A stretch of 64,000 nt of DNA, from positions 1 through 64,000 of the forward strand of contig NZ_NIXO01000021.1 of the NCBI RefSeq assembly GCF_002204795.1. Reading direction: 5' to 3'. Position numbers and translations under genes: made by a program. The stretch is from Pseudomonas sp. K2I15. Lineage in GTDB: Bacteria > Pseudomonadota > Gammaproteobacteria > Pseudomonadales > Pseudomonadaceae. The notes under the pieces are model-generated. The model was not told where the DNA came from. It did not search any database and worked only from the letters and a program-made list of their open reading frames with translations. Every line of letters begins with the position of its first letter. Position 1 is the first letter of the stretch. Below are positions 54,585 to 62,598 of the stretch, in pieces.

Positions 54585-57562
54585 AGAGTTGCACAACTAA
54601 TTACGTCCTCAGTGGCGGTTTCAGCATGTATTGAAAAGCCGACTCTTAGTTCTCTTGCCTCATCTTCATTGTGGCATCGAACAGTGTGTATTCCTTCACT
54701 TATCCGGCTGATAAACTTGATCTTTTTGATTCCCGTATAACCTTCCGTGACCATGTCGGTGCCAGCCTCTGCTGTTTCAATAGCCTTCGCAATTCGTAGT
54801 TTGGAGTTCTGGTATTGTTCTTTTGCAACTGTTGAAGTGATATCAATCGCTACTAAGTCAAGTACTGACTCAGCTTCCGCTTTGCGTGCGCAAACGTTGA
54901 CAAGAATAACTGTGCCGTCCTCTCCATGTTTATGGGCATTTTGAAGGAGTACTGCTAAGCAGTCATACAGTCGATGTACACTTATGCCTGTGTACTTTAT
55001 GTCGAGAGCATCTCCCGAAAACTCAACTCCGTTATTTCGGTTCACATCAATCAATATGATTTGACATAAGTCTCGTATTGATGCTGATATGAATCCAGTT
55101 CTTGGCACTTGAAACCAATCAGACACCTTCTTGAATACCTCGTTAACCGCCTCATGCAACTCCGCTTTTATTTGTCCCTCTACGGTTCCAAATATGCCGG
55201 AAAAGTACTTATCTATGGAAGTGTTGGCTTCTTGCAATAGTGTTGTTCTTATAAATCTAGCAGCATTCTCTAGCTGAGGGGTAATCTGTTTCCAGCAAAA
55301 AGCTATGAGTAAGTCATTGAGAAGCTCGCTGCCGCCCGTTGCTCTTAGCGTACTGGAAAGTACGCGTATATTTTCTTTAGTTGACGAGTCTTCTAAGTCT
55401 AAGATGGCATTGAAGAGTGAATGATGAGACTTGAATTGTAGATGGTCTCTTCTCAATTTATCGACGATTGATTTGTAAACATCCATCCATGCCTCGACTG
55501 TCTTGCGCATGCTGGAGTTCGCCAAGATGATTCCGTACTCGGATTTACGAAGAACAGCATCCACAGTGTCTGTGGTCACACCATCTAATGTGTTGTGCCG
55601 GATACGTCGGCCGAGATACGATTCAATTCCAAACTCAGTGTTCAAGCAAAACTGTTCGAACGCGTCCTTTGCGATTTGTGTTATGAGGTACTCGCTTTGG
55701 TCATTAACATGTATTACTAAAACGCTCGTATCGCCACTGGTAATATTCTCGAATGAAGAAATTCTTGCTCTCGGATGTAGGCTTCTATACTGCTCGGTAG
55801 ACACTGATGGATTACTGTCGAGCCATTTTTTCATAGATATGCTGTCAACATACATTCGACTGCTGTCGAAGTACTGTTGAAGTTTGGAGACTTTGGATCG
55901 CGTAGTAATCGCGTCGGCTTCGATAATGTATTCTATGCGATTTAATTTTTTACCAATCAATTGTAATATGTCGCAACGTATTTCTGATGCTTGTGAGGCA
56001 TTTTTCACCAACGTGTACATTTTTTCTAATGTGACTTCGTCCAGAGAACTCACAATGTAACTTGCTATCTCCGGCGATTCATTAAGAAGAGAATCTATAA
56101 AGTCAACCACCGAACCCTTGTGAGCAGTATTTATATGAGCAATGAAATCTGTTCTGAACTCGAAATCAACATCAGGGTCGATTGATTTTTTTCTGAAAAG
56201 CGCAAGCGCCAGAACAGTAACTAGACTTTTGCTTTCTGGTGGGGCAGTTACGTAAATCGCCCTCATTTCTTCTTCTGTTAGAAGAGTTTCTAATCGCTGA
56301 GTGTTTTCAAATATAAATTTGATTTCTTCACTGGTAAGGCTTAGTAAACTAGATTTGTTCTGTATTAGCCGTAGAAACAGAAAAGTCCTATAGAATGTGT
56401 CCAGATTGATCTGGAATTCTTCATTAAGAGGGGTTTCATCAGAAGAGAGTAATAGTTCTTTAGATGTTGAAGTGGTCGACGAGGCCTCGATTTTTCCATC
56501 AATAATCTCAGCTAGCAGTCGGGCGCCAATTACTCGATCAAACTTATTCCGATATAGTGCGAATTTAGGTCGTTCAAGAAATGCTGCAGAAGTTCGGTAA
56601 AGATCTAGAGAAACCTCGCTGTCTTCATTTATCTCTCGGTAATAATCCGTAATGACTTCTCCATCAATCACGGAGGACGTATACTCAATCAACTCATATA
56701 ATTTCTTCAAGAACTTCGAATTGAGGCGTTTTTCGAATTCGCGTCGAGTCGCAGTGAATTCTCTAGAAAGATTGAAAATTATTAAAACGGCGTAAATTGT
56801 ATCCAGTAAGCAGGATTCAGTGGCGCGGAGTAAGAAGCCAGCTATGTCTTTTTCATCAATTGGTGTCGGTATGAAGTTGCTCAAAGATATCGCTTTACGG
56901 AAATCGCCATTGACTCTTCCCACGAGGCCGCTGACTCTCCTTTTAGCTACTACAAATAATGAAATCTTTGAATTTAGATTTTCAAGTGCGCTAAAGTGGA
57001 AGCCTGCGTTACCGCGATGAGAGATTTCTTCTTCGATTTGGGAAACCAAGTTTAGTGAAGTAGCCGAAAGCTCTCTTGAACTTCTAAGGTATGCCAACTT
57101 ATACGAAAGGTAGTTTGAAGCACCGTACTTTTCACTGTAATCGAGCAAGAGTTCGAGCGCTGATTCCGACGTCATACTTTCCATGCTGGCAAGCGTTTCG
57201 ATTATGTGCAGCATTTGGATCGCTGCTTCGTCTACTGAGTTAATGTAACCTGCTGTATAAGAAACTTCGTTCCTCCATTCTATTGGAGGGAAGGAGGTCA
57301 TGACAAAAATATCGTCACTGGTTTTTTTAGACTCTTCGGGGCCATTGAGTAGTCCGTGACTCCCCTTTAATATAGAACCAATGAGCATGCTGTCGTGGGG
57401 AGTACTCCCTTTTCGAATGTTTTCTACCTCATGGCGATTAACGCGAGGTTTTGTGCTACACCCACGCATCAAGTTTCTCTTTTTGATATCTTTAATACTA
57501 AATATCAGCTTGTAAATTTCAGCTGGGTGCCACGCCTTTGTATGATGGTATTTGCTATCCAT
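54581..57562 (-). CDS. dtcA: DtcA-like large sensor histidine kinase
   Basis: 993 aa, first gene of the operon. A long alpha-helical N-terminal region (about 100-780) with no membrane segments likely senses infection. The C-terminal ~125 residues are a GHKL-type ATPase with the N box LLQNAHKHGEDG (872-883) and a Gly-rich GYTGIKKIKF near 942. The phospho-accepting His is not obvious; His803 in IKAELHEAVNEV, just before the ATPase, is the best candidate. Size, order and coupling to a lone receiver and a receiver-phosphorylase match Detocs. Codons are AT-rich. Confidence 0.8.
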   Translation of the reverse strand: MDSKYHHTKAWHPAEIYKLIFSIKDIKKRNLMRGCSTKPRVNRHEVENIRKGSTPHDSMLIGSILKGSHGLLNGPEESKKTSDDIFVMTSFPPIEWRNEVSYTAGYINSVDEAAIQMLHIIETLASMESMTSESALELLLDYSEKYGASNYLSYKLAYLRSSRELSATSLNLVSQIEEEISHRGNAGFHFSALENLNSKISLFVVAKRRVSGLVGRVNGDFRKAISLSNFIPTPIDEKDIAGFLLRATESCLLDTIYAVLIIFNLSREFTATRREFEKRLNSKFLKKLYELIEYTSSVIDGEVITDYYREINEDSEVSLDLYRTSAAFLERPKFALYRNKFDRVIGARLLAEIIDGKIEASSTTSTSKELLLSSDETPLNEEFQINLDTFYRTFLFLRLIQNKSSLLSLTSEEIKFIFENTQRLETLLTEEEMRAIYVTAPPESKSLVTVLALALFRKKSIDPDVDFEFRTDFIAHINTAHKGSVVDFIDSLLNESPEIASYIVSSLDEVTLEKMYTLVKNASQASEIRCDILQLIGKKLNRIEYIIEADAITTRSKVSKLQQYFDSSRMYVDSISMKKWLDSNPSVSTEQYRSLHPRARISSFENITSGDTSVLVIHVNDQSEYLITQIAKDAFEQFCLNTEFGIESYLGRRIRHNTLDGVTTDTVDAVLRKSEYGIILANSSMRKTVEAWMDVYKSIVDKLRRDHLQFKSHHSLFNAILDLEDSSTKENIRVLSSTLRATGGSELLNDLLIAFCWKQITPQLENAARFIRTTLLQEANTSIDKYFSGIFGTVEGQIKAELHEAVNEVFKKVSDWFQVPRTGFISASIRDLCQIILIDVNRNNGVEFSGDALDIKYTGISVHRLYDCLAVLLQNAHKHGEDGTVILVNVCARKAEAESVLDLVAIDITSTVAKEQYQNSKLRIAKAIETAEAGTDMVTEGYTGIKKIKFISRISEGIHTVRCHNEDEARELRVGFSIHAETATEDVISCATL

Positions 57563-58193
57563 TATCAGTAATTGTCCTTATACATTTGTAGCACAGATAC
57601 TTTTGGCTCGGAACCCAGCTCGATCTCAAACGCTTCTTCGCCCCAAGCTTCACTCTACCGCAAGTGATGGCATTTTGACTATATTTTGTCTCTTTTGAAT
57701 ATCAGTTTCGGGGTGGGAGGCTCTGCCACGCGTTTCGTATTAACGGGGTAGCGTACTTGCTTAGGTTTAGGATCTGCCAGGAATGGTAGGGTGGGGGCTG
57801 GAACAGGCGGCTGCATATTCGTGAGGCGTCGGTGCAAATCTAAGTTCGAGAATAGTTGTTCTGTTTGCATTCTCTCATTAATGTACTTTGATTGAGTTGC
57901 GCTTGCGTTAATAGATTTTGCTTTTAATTTGGGTTGCTAGCTCTTTGAGGTATCTATTTACCTGTATTAACGCTTTGGGCATACTGCACGCATGCTTAAT
58001 GCTAACGCTTAAATCTATTTTGCGAATGTACTTTTCTTACCATTTCTAATCGCTGCGGTGAATTAGTTGCTCTTGAAATTTATCATTGATCTTGACGTGT
58101 TTTTTGGTGATGATGTCATTCGTAATGATTGTGATCTTGGGTATTTGATGAAGACTACAACTCATTTTTCTGAATCGTTGTTGGAGATGGTAT
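57563..58193. other. 631-bp AT-rich region between divergent dtcA and a membrane-protein gene
   Basis: Must hold the promoters of both divergent genes. A short reverse frame at 57679-57870 (63 codons, Pro-rich, MQTEQLFSNLDLHRRLTN) has no recognisable family and I do not call it a gene. Confidence 0.5.
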
Positions 58194-58655
58194 ATGGACG
58201 AAAATCAAAAGCTTGAACGCTCGATGCAGCACGTATGGAAGTATTTCGAATTACATGCTCAACAGCGGATGACTGTATTCAACTTTTTTTTAGCAATTTC
58301 AGGGTTGGTCGCCGCCGGAATTGGTGTCAGCCTACAACAGGGATCAAAATTTTCTGTCTTCGCGTCTTTTCTAGGAGCATTTTTGAGTTTGATATCTTTT
58401 TTGTTTTGCAAATTAGATGCACGTATATCCGCTATGATCAAAAGAGCCGAGTTAGCGCTTTGTCACATCGAAAAATCTGGACTTATTCAAGAGGCTGCTA
58501 TTTTTTCTTCTGACGATAGTGTAGTGCGTAACAAAGGTTTTTTGTCAATTTGGACATATGGTAAGTGCTTTCGAATTTCATTCTTCACGGTTGGCTTCAT
58601 AGGGATCATGCTCACTATAGCCCCGTATATTCTCGAGATATCTATTAAAGCTTAA
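58194..58655 (+). CDS. Small multi-helix membrane protein
   Basis: 153 aa, GGAGA eight bases before the ATG. A hydrophilic N-terminal helix (MDENQKLERSMQHVWKYFEL) is followed by two close hydrophobic segments (about 26-45 and 52-70), a cytosolic helical stretch (ARISAMIKRAELALCHIEKS), and a third segment near 125-145 (FRISFFTVGFIGIMLTIAPY). The general plan recalls SLATT-like small membrane effectors found with defence genes, but I cannot assign it to a named family. Last gene of the island cargo. Confidence 0.7.
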   Translation: MDENQKLERSMQHVWKYFELHAQQRMTVFNFFLAISGLVAAGIGVSLQQGSKFSVFASFLGAFLSLISFLFCKLDARISAMIKRAELALCHIEKSGLIQEAAIFSSDDSVVRNKGFLSIWTYGKCFRISFFTVGFIGIMLTIAPYILEISIKA

Positions 58656-58744
58656 CCTAACCATACTTGGTGTATCGAATGCTTTGCGACTGCTCGTTAG
58701 GAAAGGCTCGGCGCCATGGTTATGAGGCTGGGACATCCAATACA

Positions 58745-58810
58745 AGATATTTTTGTAACGGTTTACCGCCGGAAACGGACGTTTTGACGCGCGTTTTTTA
58801 CAAAATATCT
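58745..58810. repeat. Inverted repeat near the right end of the island
   Basis: AGATATTTTTGTAA (58745-58758) pairs with TTACAAAATATCT (58798-58810) with one bulged base. The intervening 39 bases contain smaller palindromes such as GTTTACCG/CGGAAAC. It lies about 105 bp inside attR and may be a recombinase or accessory-protein binding site. Confidence 0.45.
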
Positions 58811-58914
58811 AACGATTTGCCGTCGTTTATTTTCGAATCCTGTTGGTTTAGTCAATGATTGTTCGTTCTCTAGTCACTAGCGCGCTTCGAAGCTAAGCTT
58901 GTTTGTATTTACAA

Positions 58915-58937
58915 CCGTTCTAGGATATAGCTGAGAC
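58915..58937 (+). repeat. attR: right direct repeat
   Basis: Begins CCGTTCTAGG, identical to the end of ssb, with 19 of 23 positions matching attL. Recombination between the two would restore ssb followed by the terminator at 58960. Confidence 0.75.
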
Positions 58938-58959
58938 CCGAACTATCGCGTCACAACTG

Positions 58960-58998
58960 AAAACCCCCGATGGCCTTGGCCTCGGGGGTTTTTCGTTT
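58960..58998. terminator. Terminator between the island and the LysR gene
   Basis: AAAACCCCCGA and TCGGGGGTTTTT form an 11-bp stem around ATGGCCTTGGCC. The flanking A and T tracts allow termination in both directions, for the LysR gene and, before the insertion, for ssb. Confidence 0.85.
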
Positions 58999-59014
58999 AG
59001 TGCTCGGTAACCTG

Positions 59015-59923
59015 CTACACCTCGGTAAACGCGGCGTTCACCACCAGCTCCCGAAACCTCTCCAGCACCGATGAGGTGTCACCCACCCGCGTCGCCAAAT
59101 GCAACGGCGCCACAAGGCTACGACACTCCGAAAGCTCCCGATAAACAATCCCGTCGCCCCGTAACCGTTGCATGGACGCAGGCACAATCGAAACCCCAAG
59201 CCCCGCTGCCACCAGGCTCAACGTTGCCGTCATGCGCGGCGCCTCTTGCACAACCTGCGGGCTGAAGCCTGCTTCTCGACACGCCACCAGAATAGCGTCA
59301 TACAACCCAAGCCCCACCCGGCGTCGATACAGCACAAACGCCTCCGTCGCCAATGCCGCCAACGGCAGCGGTGTCGACGGGTCGATCGCCAGCGAATGAT
59401 CAGTAGGCAGCGCCAGCAACATCGGCTCCACCAGAATCGGCTCATCCTGCAACGCCTGCGTCCCGCTCAGCGGCGAACGAATGAACGCCGCGTCGAGCTT
59501 TTCATGCTGCAACGCGTCCAACAGCTCCCCGGTGCCGGCCTCTTCCAGCACCACTGACACGCCGACAAAGGTTTCCCGAAACAGGCGCAACACACTGGGG
59601 ACAAACGGATGCAAGGCGGCAGAGCTGGTAAAGCCAATTGCCAGGCGTCCGCGCTCACCACGGGCAGCGCGGCGCACAATATCGGCCAGGCCGTCGACGC
59701 TGGCCAAAATATGCCGAGCTTCCTCCAGCAAGGCCAAGCCCGCCGTGGTCGGGCGCACGCCCCGTGGCAGGCGCTCCATCAGCACCACGCCCAACTCGGC
59801 TTCCAGGCTTTGCAACAGACGTGTCAGCGGCGGTTGCTGCATGCCCAGTCGTTCTGCCGCACGGGTGATATAGCCTTCTTCGGCAATCGCGACGAAGGCC
59901 TTGAGCTGCCTGACTTCCAGCAT
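59015..59923 (-). CDS. LysR-family transcriptional regulator
   Basis: 302 aa from the ATG at 59923 (MLEVRQLKAFVAIAEEGYIT); an upstream start at 59974 would give 319 aa. The N-terminal winged HTH has AAERLGMQQPPLTRLLQSLE. The effector domain includes RGRLAIGFTSSAALHPFVPS and LVAAGLGVSIVPASMQRL. Targets are unknown. It is divergent from tam, 102 bp away, so tam is a possible target. Confidence 0.88.
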   Translation of the reverse strand: MLEVRQLKAFVAIAEEGYITRAAERLGMQQPPLTRLLQSLEAELGVVLMERLPRGVRPTTAGLALLEEARHILASVDGLADIVRRAARGERGRLAIGFTSSAALHPFVPSVLRLFRETFVGVSVVLEEAGTGELLDALQHEKLDAAFIRSPLSGTQALQDEPILVEPMLLALPTDHSLAIDPSTPLPLAALATEAFVLYRRRVGLGLYDAILVACREAGFSPQVVQEAPRMTATLSLVAAGLGVSIVPASMQRLRGDGIVYRELSECRSLVAPLHLATRVGDTSSVLERFRELVVNAAFTEV

Positions 59924-60025
59924 CGGAATACTTTTGAGGTATGGGAGGTAATCAATCGTGGCATTTGTTCTCATGGATCACAAGATTTAGGCTGTCATCG
60001 CTCCTCACAGAAGAAGGAATGCCGC

Positions 60026-60787
60026 ATGACCTGGTCAGCCAAGCAATACTCGATGTTCGAACAACAGCGAACCCGTCCCGTCCGGGATCTGGTGGCAGCC
60101 ATTCCTGAGGGTGACGTGCGCACCGCCGTCGACCTGGGATGCGGCCCCGGTAATTCCACCGAGGTGTTGGCCGAGCGTTTTCCAAAGGCATTGGTCACCG
60201 GCATGGACAGCTCCGATGACATGCTGGTCGATGCCCGCAAGCGCCTGCCCGCGCTGAACTTTGAGTTGGCTGACATCGGCGCCTGGACCCCAGCGCAGAA
60301 ATTCGACGTAATCCTCGCCAATGCATCGCTGCAATGGCTGCCCGACCACGCCACGCTGTATCCGCATCTGGTGAGCCAGTTGACGCCCGGCGGCACCCTT
60401 GCAGTGCAGACGCCCGACAACCTCGATGAACCGGCCCACAAGCTGGCGCGGGAAGTGGCGGCGGATGGCCCATGGGCCGTAAAGATCGGCGCGGTGAAAC
60501 ACAACCAACGCCATGCCGCGAGCTACTACTTTGAGCTGCTGAGCAAACACTGCTCCACGGTGGATGTATGGCGCACCACTTACCACCATCCGCTGGCAGG
60601 CTCTGCCGCGGTGGTGGAGTGGTTCAAGGGCTCGGCGTTGCGTCCCTTCCTGGCGCCCCTGACTGAATCAGAAAAGAGCGCCTTCCTTGATGAATACCTG
60701 GCGCGGATTACCCAGGCCTATCCGGCGCTGGCCGATGGCACGGTGCTGCTGCCGTTCCCGCGCCTGTTCATCATCGCCACCCAGTAA
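60026..60787 (+). CDS. tam: Tam: trans-aconitate 2-methyltransferase
   Basis: 253 aa SAM-dependent methyltransferase that detoxifies trans-aconitate, an inhibitor of aconitase. MTWSAKQYSMFEQQRTRPVRDL is close to the E. coli start. Motif I is AVDLGCGPGNSTEVL near residue 35, and ILANASLQWLPDH follows. AGAAGGA lies before the ATG. Confidence 0.92.
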   Translation: MTWSAKQYSMFEQQRTRPVRDLVAAIPEGDVRTAVDLGCGPGNSTEVLAERFPKALVTGMDSSDDMLVDARKRLPALNFELADIGAWTPAQKFDVILANASLQWLPDHATLYPHLVSQLTPGGTLAVQTPDNLDEPAHKLAREVAADGPWAVKIGAVKHNQRHAASYYFELLSKHCSTVDVWRTTYHHPLAGSAAVVEWFKGSALRPFLAPLTESEKSAFLDEYLARITQAYPALADGTVLLPFPRLFIIATQ

Positions 60788-60799
60788 AAGGATGGGTGA

Positions 60800-61351
60800 T
60801 CAGTCGGCGGTCAGGAACTGCGCCGCCGACAGCACGCTCGCATAAGCAAACCCCAGCGACGACATAAACGCGGCATGCGCCTGGGCCGCCGGTACGACGG
60901 TGCCATTGAATTCCAGGTCTCGTGTTGCGCAGGCATCGTGGATCACGGTCACGGTGTAGCCGAGATCCGACGCTGCACGCACTACGGCGTCGATGCACAT
61001 GTGGCTCATGCTGCCGACCACCACCAACTCGGTGATGCTGCGTTGTTCCAGCAGTGCCCGCAGGTTGGTTTCGCGGAACGCATTGACGAAATGCTTGAGC
61101 ACCACCGGCTCATCGGCCTGGTTCACAACCTTGGGGTGCAAATGCGCGCCTTCCGAACCCGGCGTGAAGAAGGGTGCATCGTCGGAGGTGAATTCGTGGC
61201 GCACATGAATCACCGCATCGCCCGCCTGGCGAAACGCCTGGAGCACTTGCTGCGCCTTGTCTGCTGCCGCGTCCACACCGTCAAGGGGCCACTTGCCCTG
61301 GGGGAAGTAGTCGTTCTGGATATCGATTAGGATGAGCGCTTGCTTGGCCAT
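60800..61351 (-). CDS. Isochorismatase-family cysteine hydrolase
   Basis: 183 aa from the ATG at 61351 (MAKQALILIDIQNDYFPQGK). The catalytic Asp is in DIQNDYF, the Lys in VVLKHFVNAF, and the nucleophile Cys in SMSHMCIDAVVRAASDLGY. The substrate is not predictable. It converges with tam and diverges from the AraC-type gene. Confidence 0.9.
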   Translation of the reverse strand: MAKQALILIDIQNDYFPQGKWPLDGVDAAADKAQQVLQAFRQAGDAVIHVRHEFTSDDAPFFTPGSEGAHLHPKVVNQADEPVVLKHFVNAFRETNLRALLEQRSITELVVVGSMSHMCIDAVVRAASDLGYTVTVIHDACATRDLEFNGTVVPAAQAHAAFMSSLGFAYASVLSAAQFLTAD

Positions 61352-61447
61352 GTTGGGTTTCCTTGTGAGGGTTGATGCGTCCAGTATCCTGGCTGGCGTA
61401 GCGCCTGGGGATTGGCCGCACCGACAATAACAGAGGGAAAACTGACA

Positions 61448-62427
61448 ATGGCGATCGTCGAGCTTGGCGTGCTGATCTACAGCGGTGCGCAAATGGCCGC
61501 CGTGCATGGCTTGACCGACTTGTTCGCTGTCGCCAACCGGATTGCGGCCGAGCATCAGTCCGAGCAACTGCCGTCCCTGCGCATCAGCCACTGGCAGGCC
61601 GACGCAGGCAATGCGCCGACCCGTGTGTTCGACAGCCTGCCTGGCAGCGGGCAGGCGCTGACGGCCTTGCTGATTCCGCCCTCCATCGCCGGGTTTCCGA
61701 GGGGCAGGCTTCTGCCCAATTGCTGGATTGGCTACGCCAGCAGCACCGCACCGGGACGATTCTGGGCGGCGTGTGTGTGGGCTCGATCCTGATGGCGGAA
61801 AGCGGCCTGTTGGATGGTCGCAGCGCCACCACCCACTGGACGTCGGCCAAATCCTTCGCTGCCCGTTACCCGGCCATCCGTCTTGAGGCCGACAAACCCA
61901 TCGTCGACGACGGCGACCTGATCACCACCGCCGGGCTCATGGCCTGGTCCGAACTGGGCTTGCGCCTGGTAGATAGACTGCTCGGCCCGAGCATCGCCGC
62001 CAGCACCGCGCGGTTCCTGGTGATCGAGCACAGCGACAGCGCCAGTGAGTGCGGCAGTAACTTTGCGCCGATCCTCGCCCATGGCGACGGTGCGATTCTG
62101 AAGGTGCAGCATTGGCTGCAGGCCAGCGGCGCGGTGGATGTTTCATTGGCCGCCATGGCGCAGCAAGCCGGGCTTGAAGAGCGCACGTTCCTGCGGCGGT
62201 TTCGCGCCGCCACCGGCTTGAAACCCACCGAATACTGCCAGCACCTGCGGGTGGGCAAGGCGCGGCAGATGCTCGAGTTCACCAACGGCACCATTGATCA
62301 CATCGCCTGGACTGTCGGTTATCAGGACCCGGGCGCCTTCCGCGCCACCTTCAAGAAAATCACCGGGCTGGCGCCAAGCGACTACCGCAACCGTTTCGGT
62401 GTAACACCCACCAAGGCCCAAGCCTGA
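61448..62427 (+). pseudogene. GlxA-type AraC regulator with a frameshift
   Basis: The N-terminal part (MAIVELGVLIYSGAQMAAVHG) and the remainder (LLDWLRQQHRTGTILGGVCVG onward) together form one DJ-1/PfpI-like domain followed by an AraC HTH (LAAMAQQAGLEERTFLRRF, then TVGYQDPGAFRATFKKITG). The frame changes near 61697, within GGGTTTCCGAGG: one missing base, probably a C, would rejoin the parts into about 326 aa. Either a recent mutation or a sequencing error. Confidence 0.85.
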
Positions 62428-62598
62428 ATCGTGCAGAACGCCGCGACACCTGGGGCACTTCGTGCAGAATAAAACAGGCCAAGTGCTATCGCTTTTCCCG
62501 CAACTGACTGATTCCCCGCGCGTTTAATCAAATGCCGCGTTGGCGTGATCCCTGCAGCCGTTTCCCTACACACATGGCAGGACAGCCAAGGGGGACGC

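Larger units (their letters stand above)
40685..58937 (+). mobile_element. GInt-type genomic island integrated in the 3' end of ssb (~18.2 kb)
   Basis: The region is bounded by an imperfect direct repeat, carries four overlapping or abutting integrase-type genes at its left end, a mixed cargo that is visibly more AT-rich than the flanking core, and a gene-free AT-rich right end. This three-part plan is that described for GInt islands (ginABCD, cargo, AT-rich 3' end). Cargo: XRE-ImmA module, IS30 element, unknown zinc-ribbon protein, DUF1543, a Detocs operon and a membrane protein. The repeat-to-repeat distance is 18,230 bp. Flanking genes (yajR-ssb left, LysR-tam right) look like core genome. 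Confidence 0.82.
58656..59014. other. Right end of the island and ssb-side flank
   Basis: No gene. The AT-rich left part has an imperfect long inverted repeat (58745-58758 with 58798-58810). The right part holds attR (58915-58937) and, beyond it, the terminator 58960-58998 that would have followed ssb before the insertion. Confidence 0.65.

Noticed and set aside
57679..57870. A 63-codon reverse reading frame between dtcA and the membrane-protein gene
   Set aside because: Pro-rich, no family, no convincing ribosome site; may be chance in an AT-rich control region.
40170..59015. Integrative conjugative element or prophage
   Set aside because: No conjugation, replication, capsid, terminase or lysis genes are present between the repeats.
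59609..60787. A 392-codon reading of tam starting inside the LysR gene
   Set aside because: The extension is antisense to the LysR coding region; the 60026 start has a ribosome site and matches the family N-terminus.
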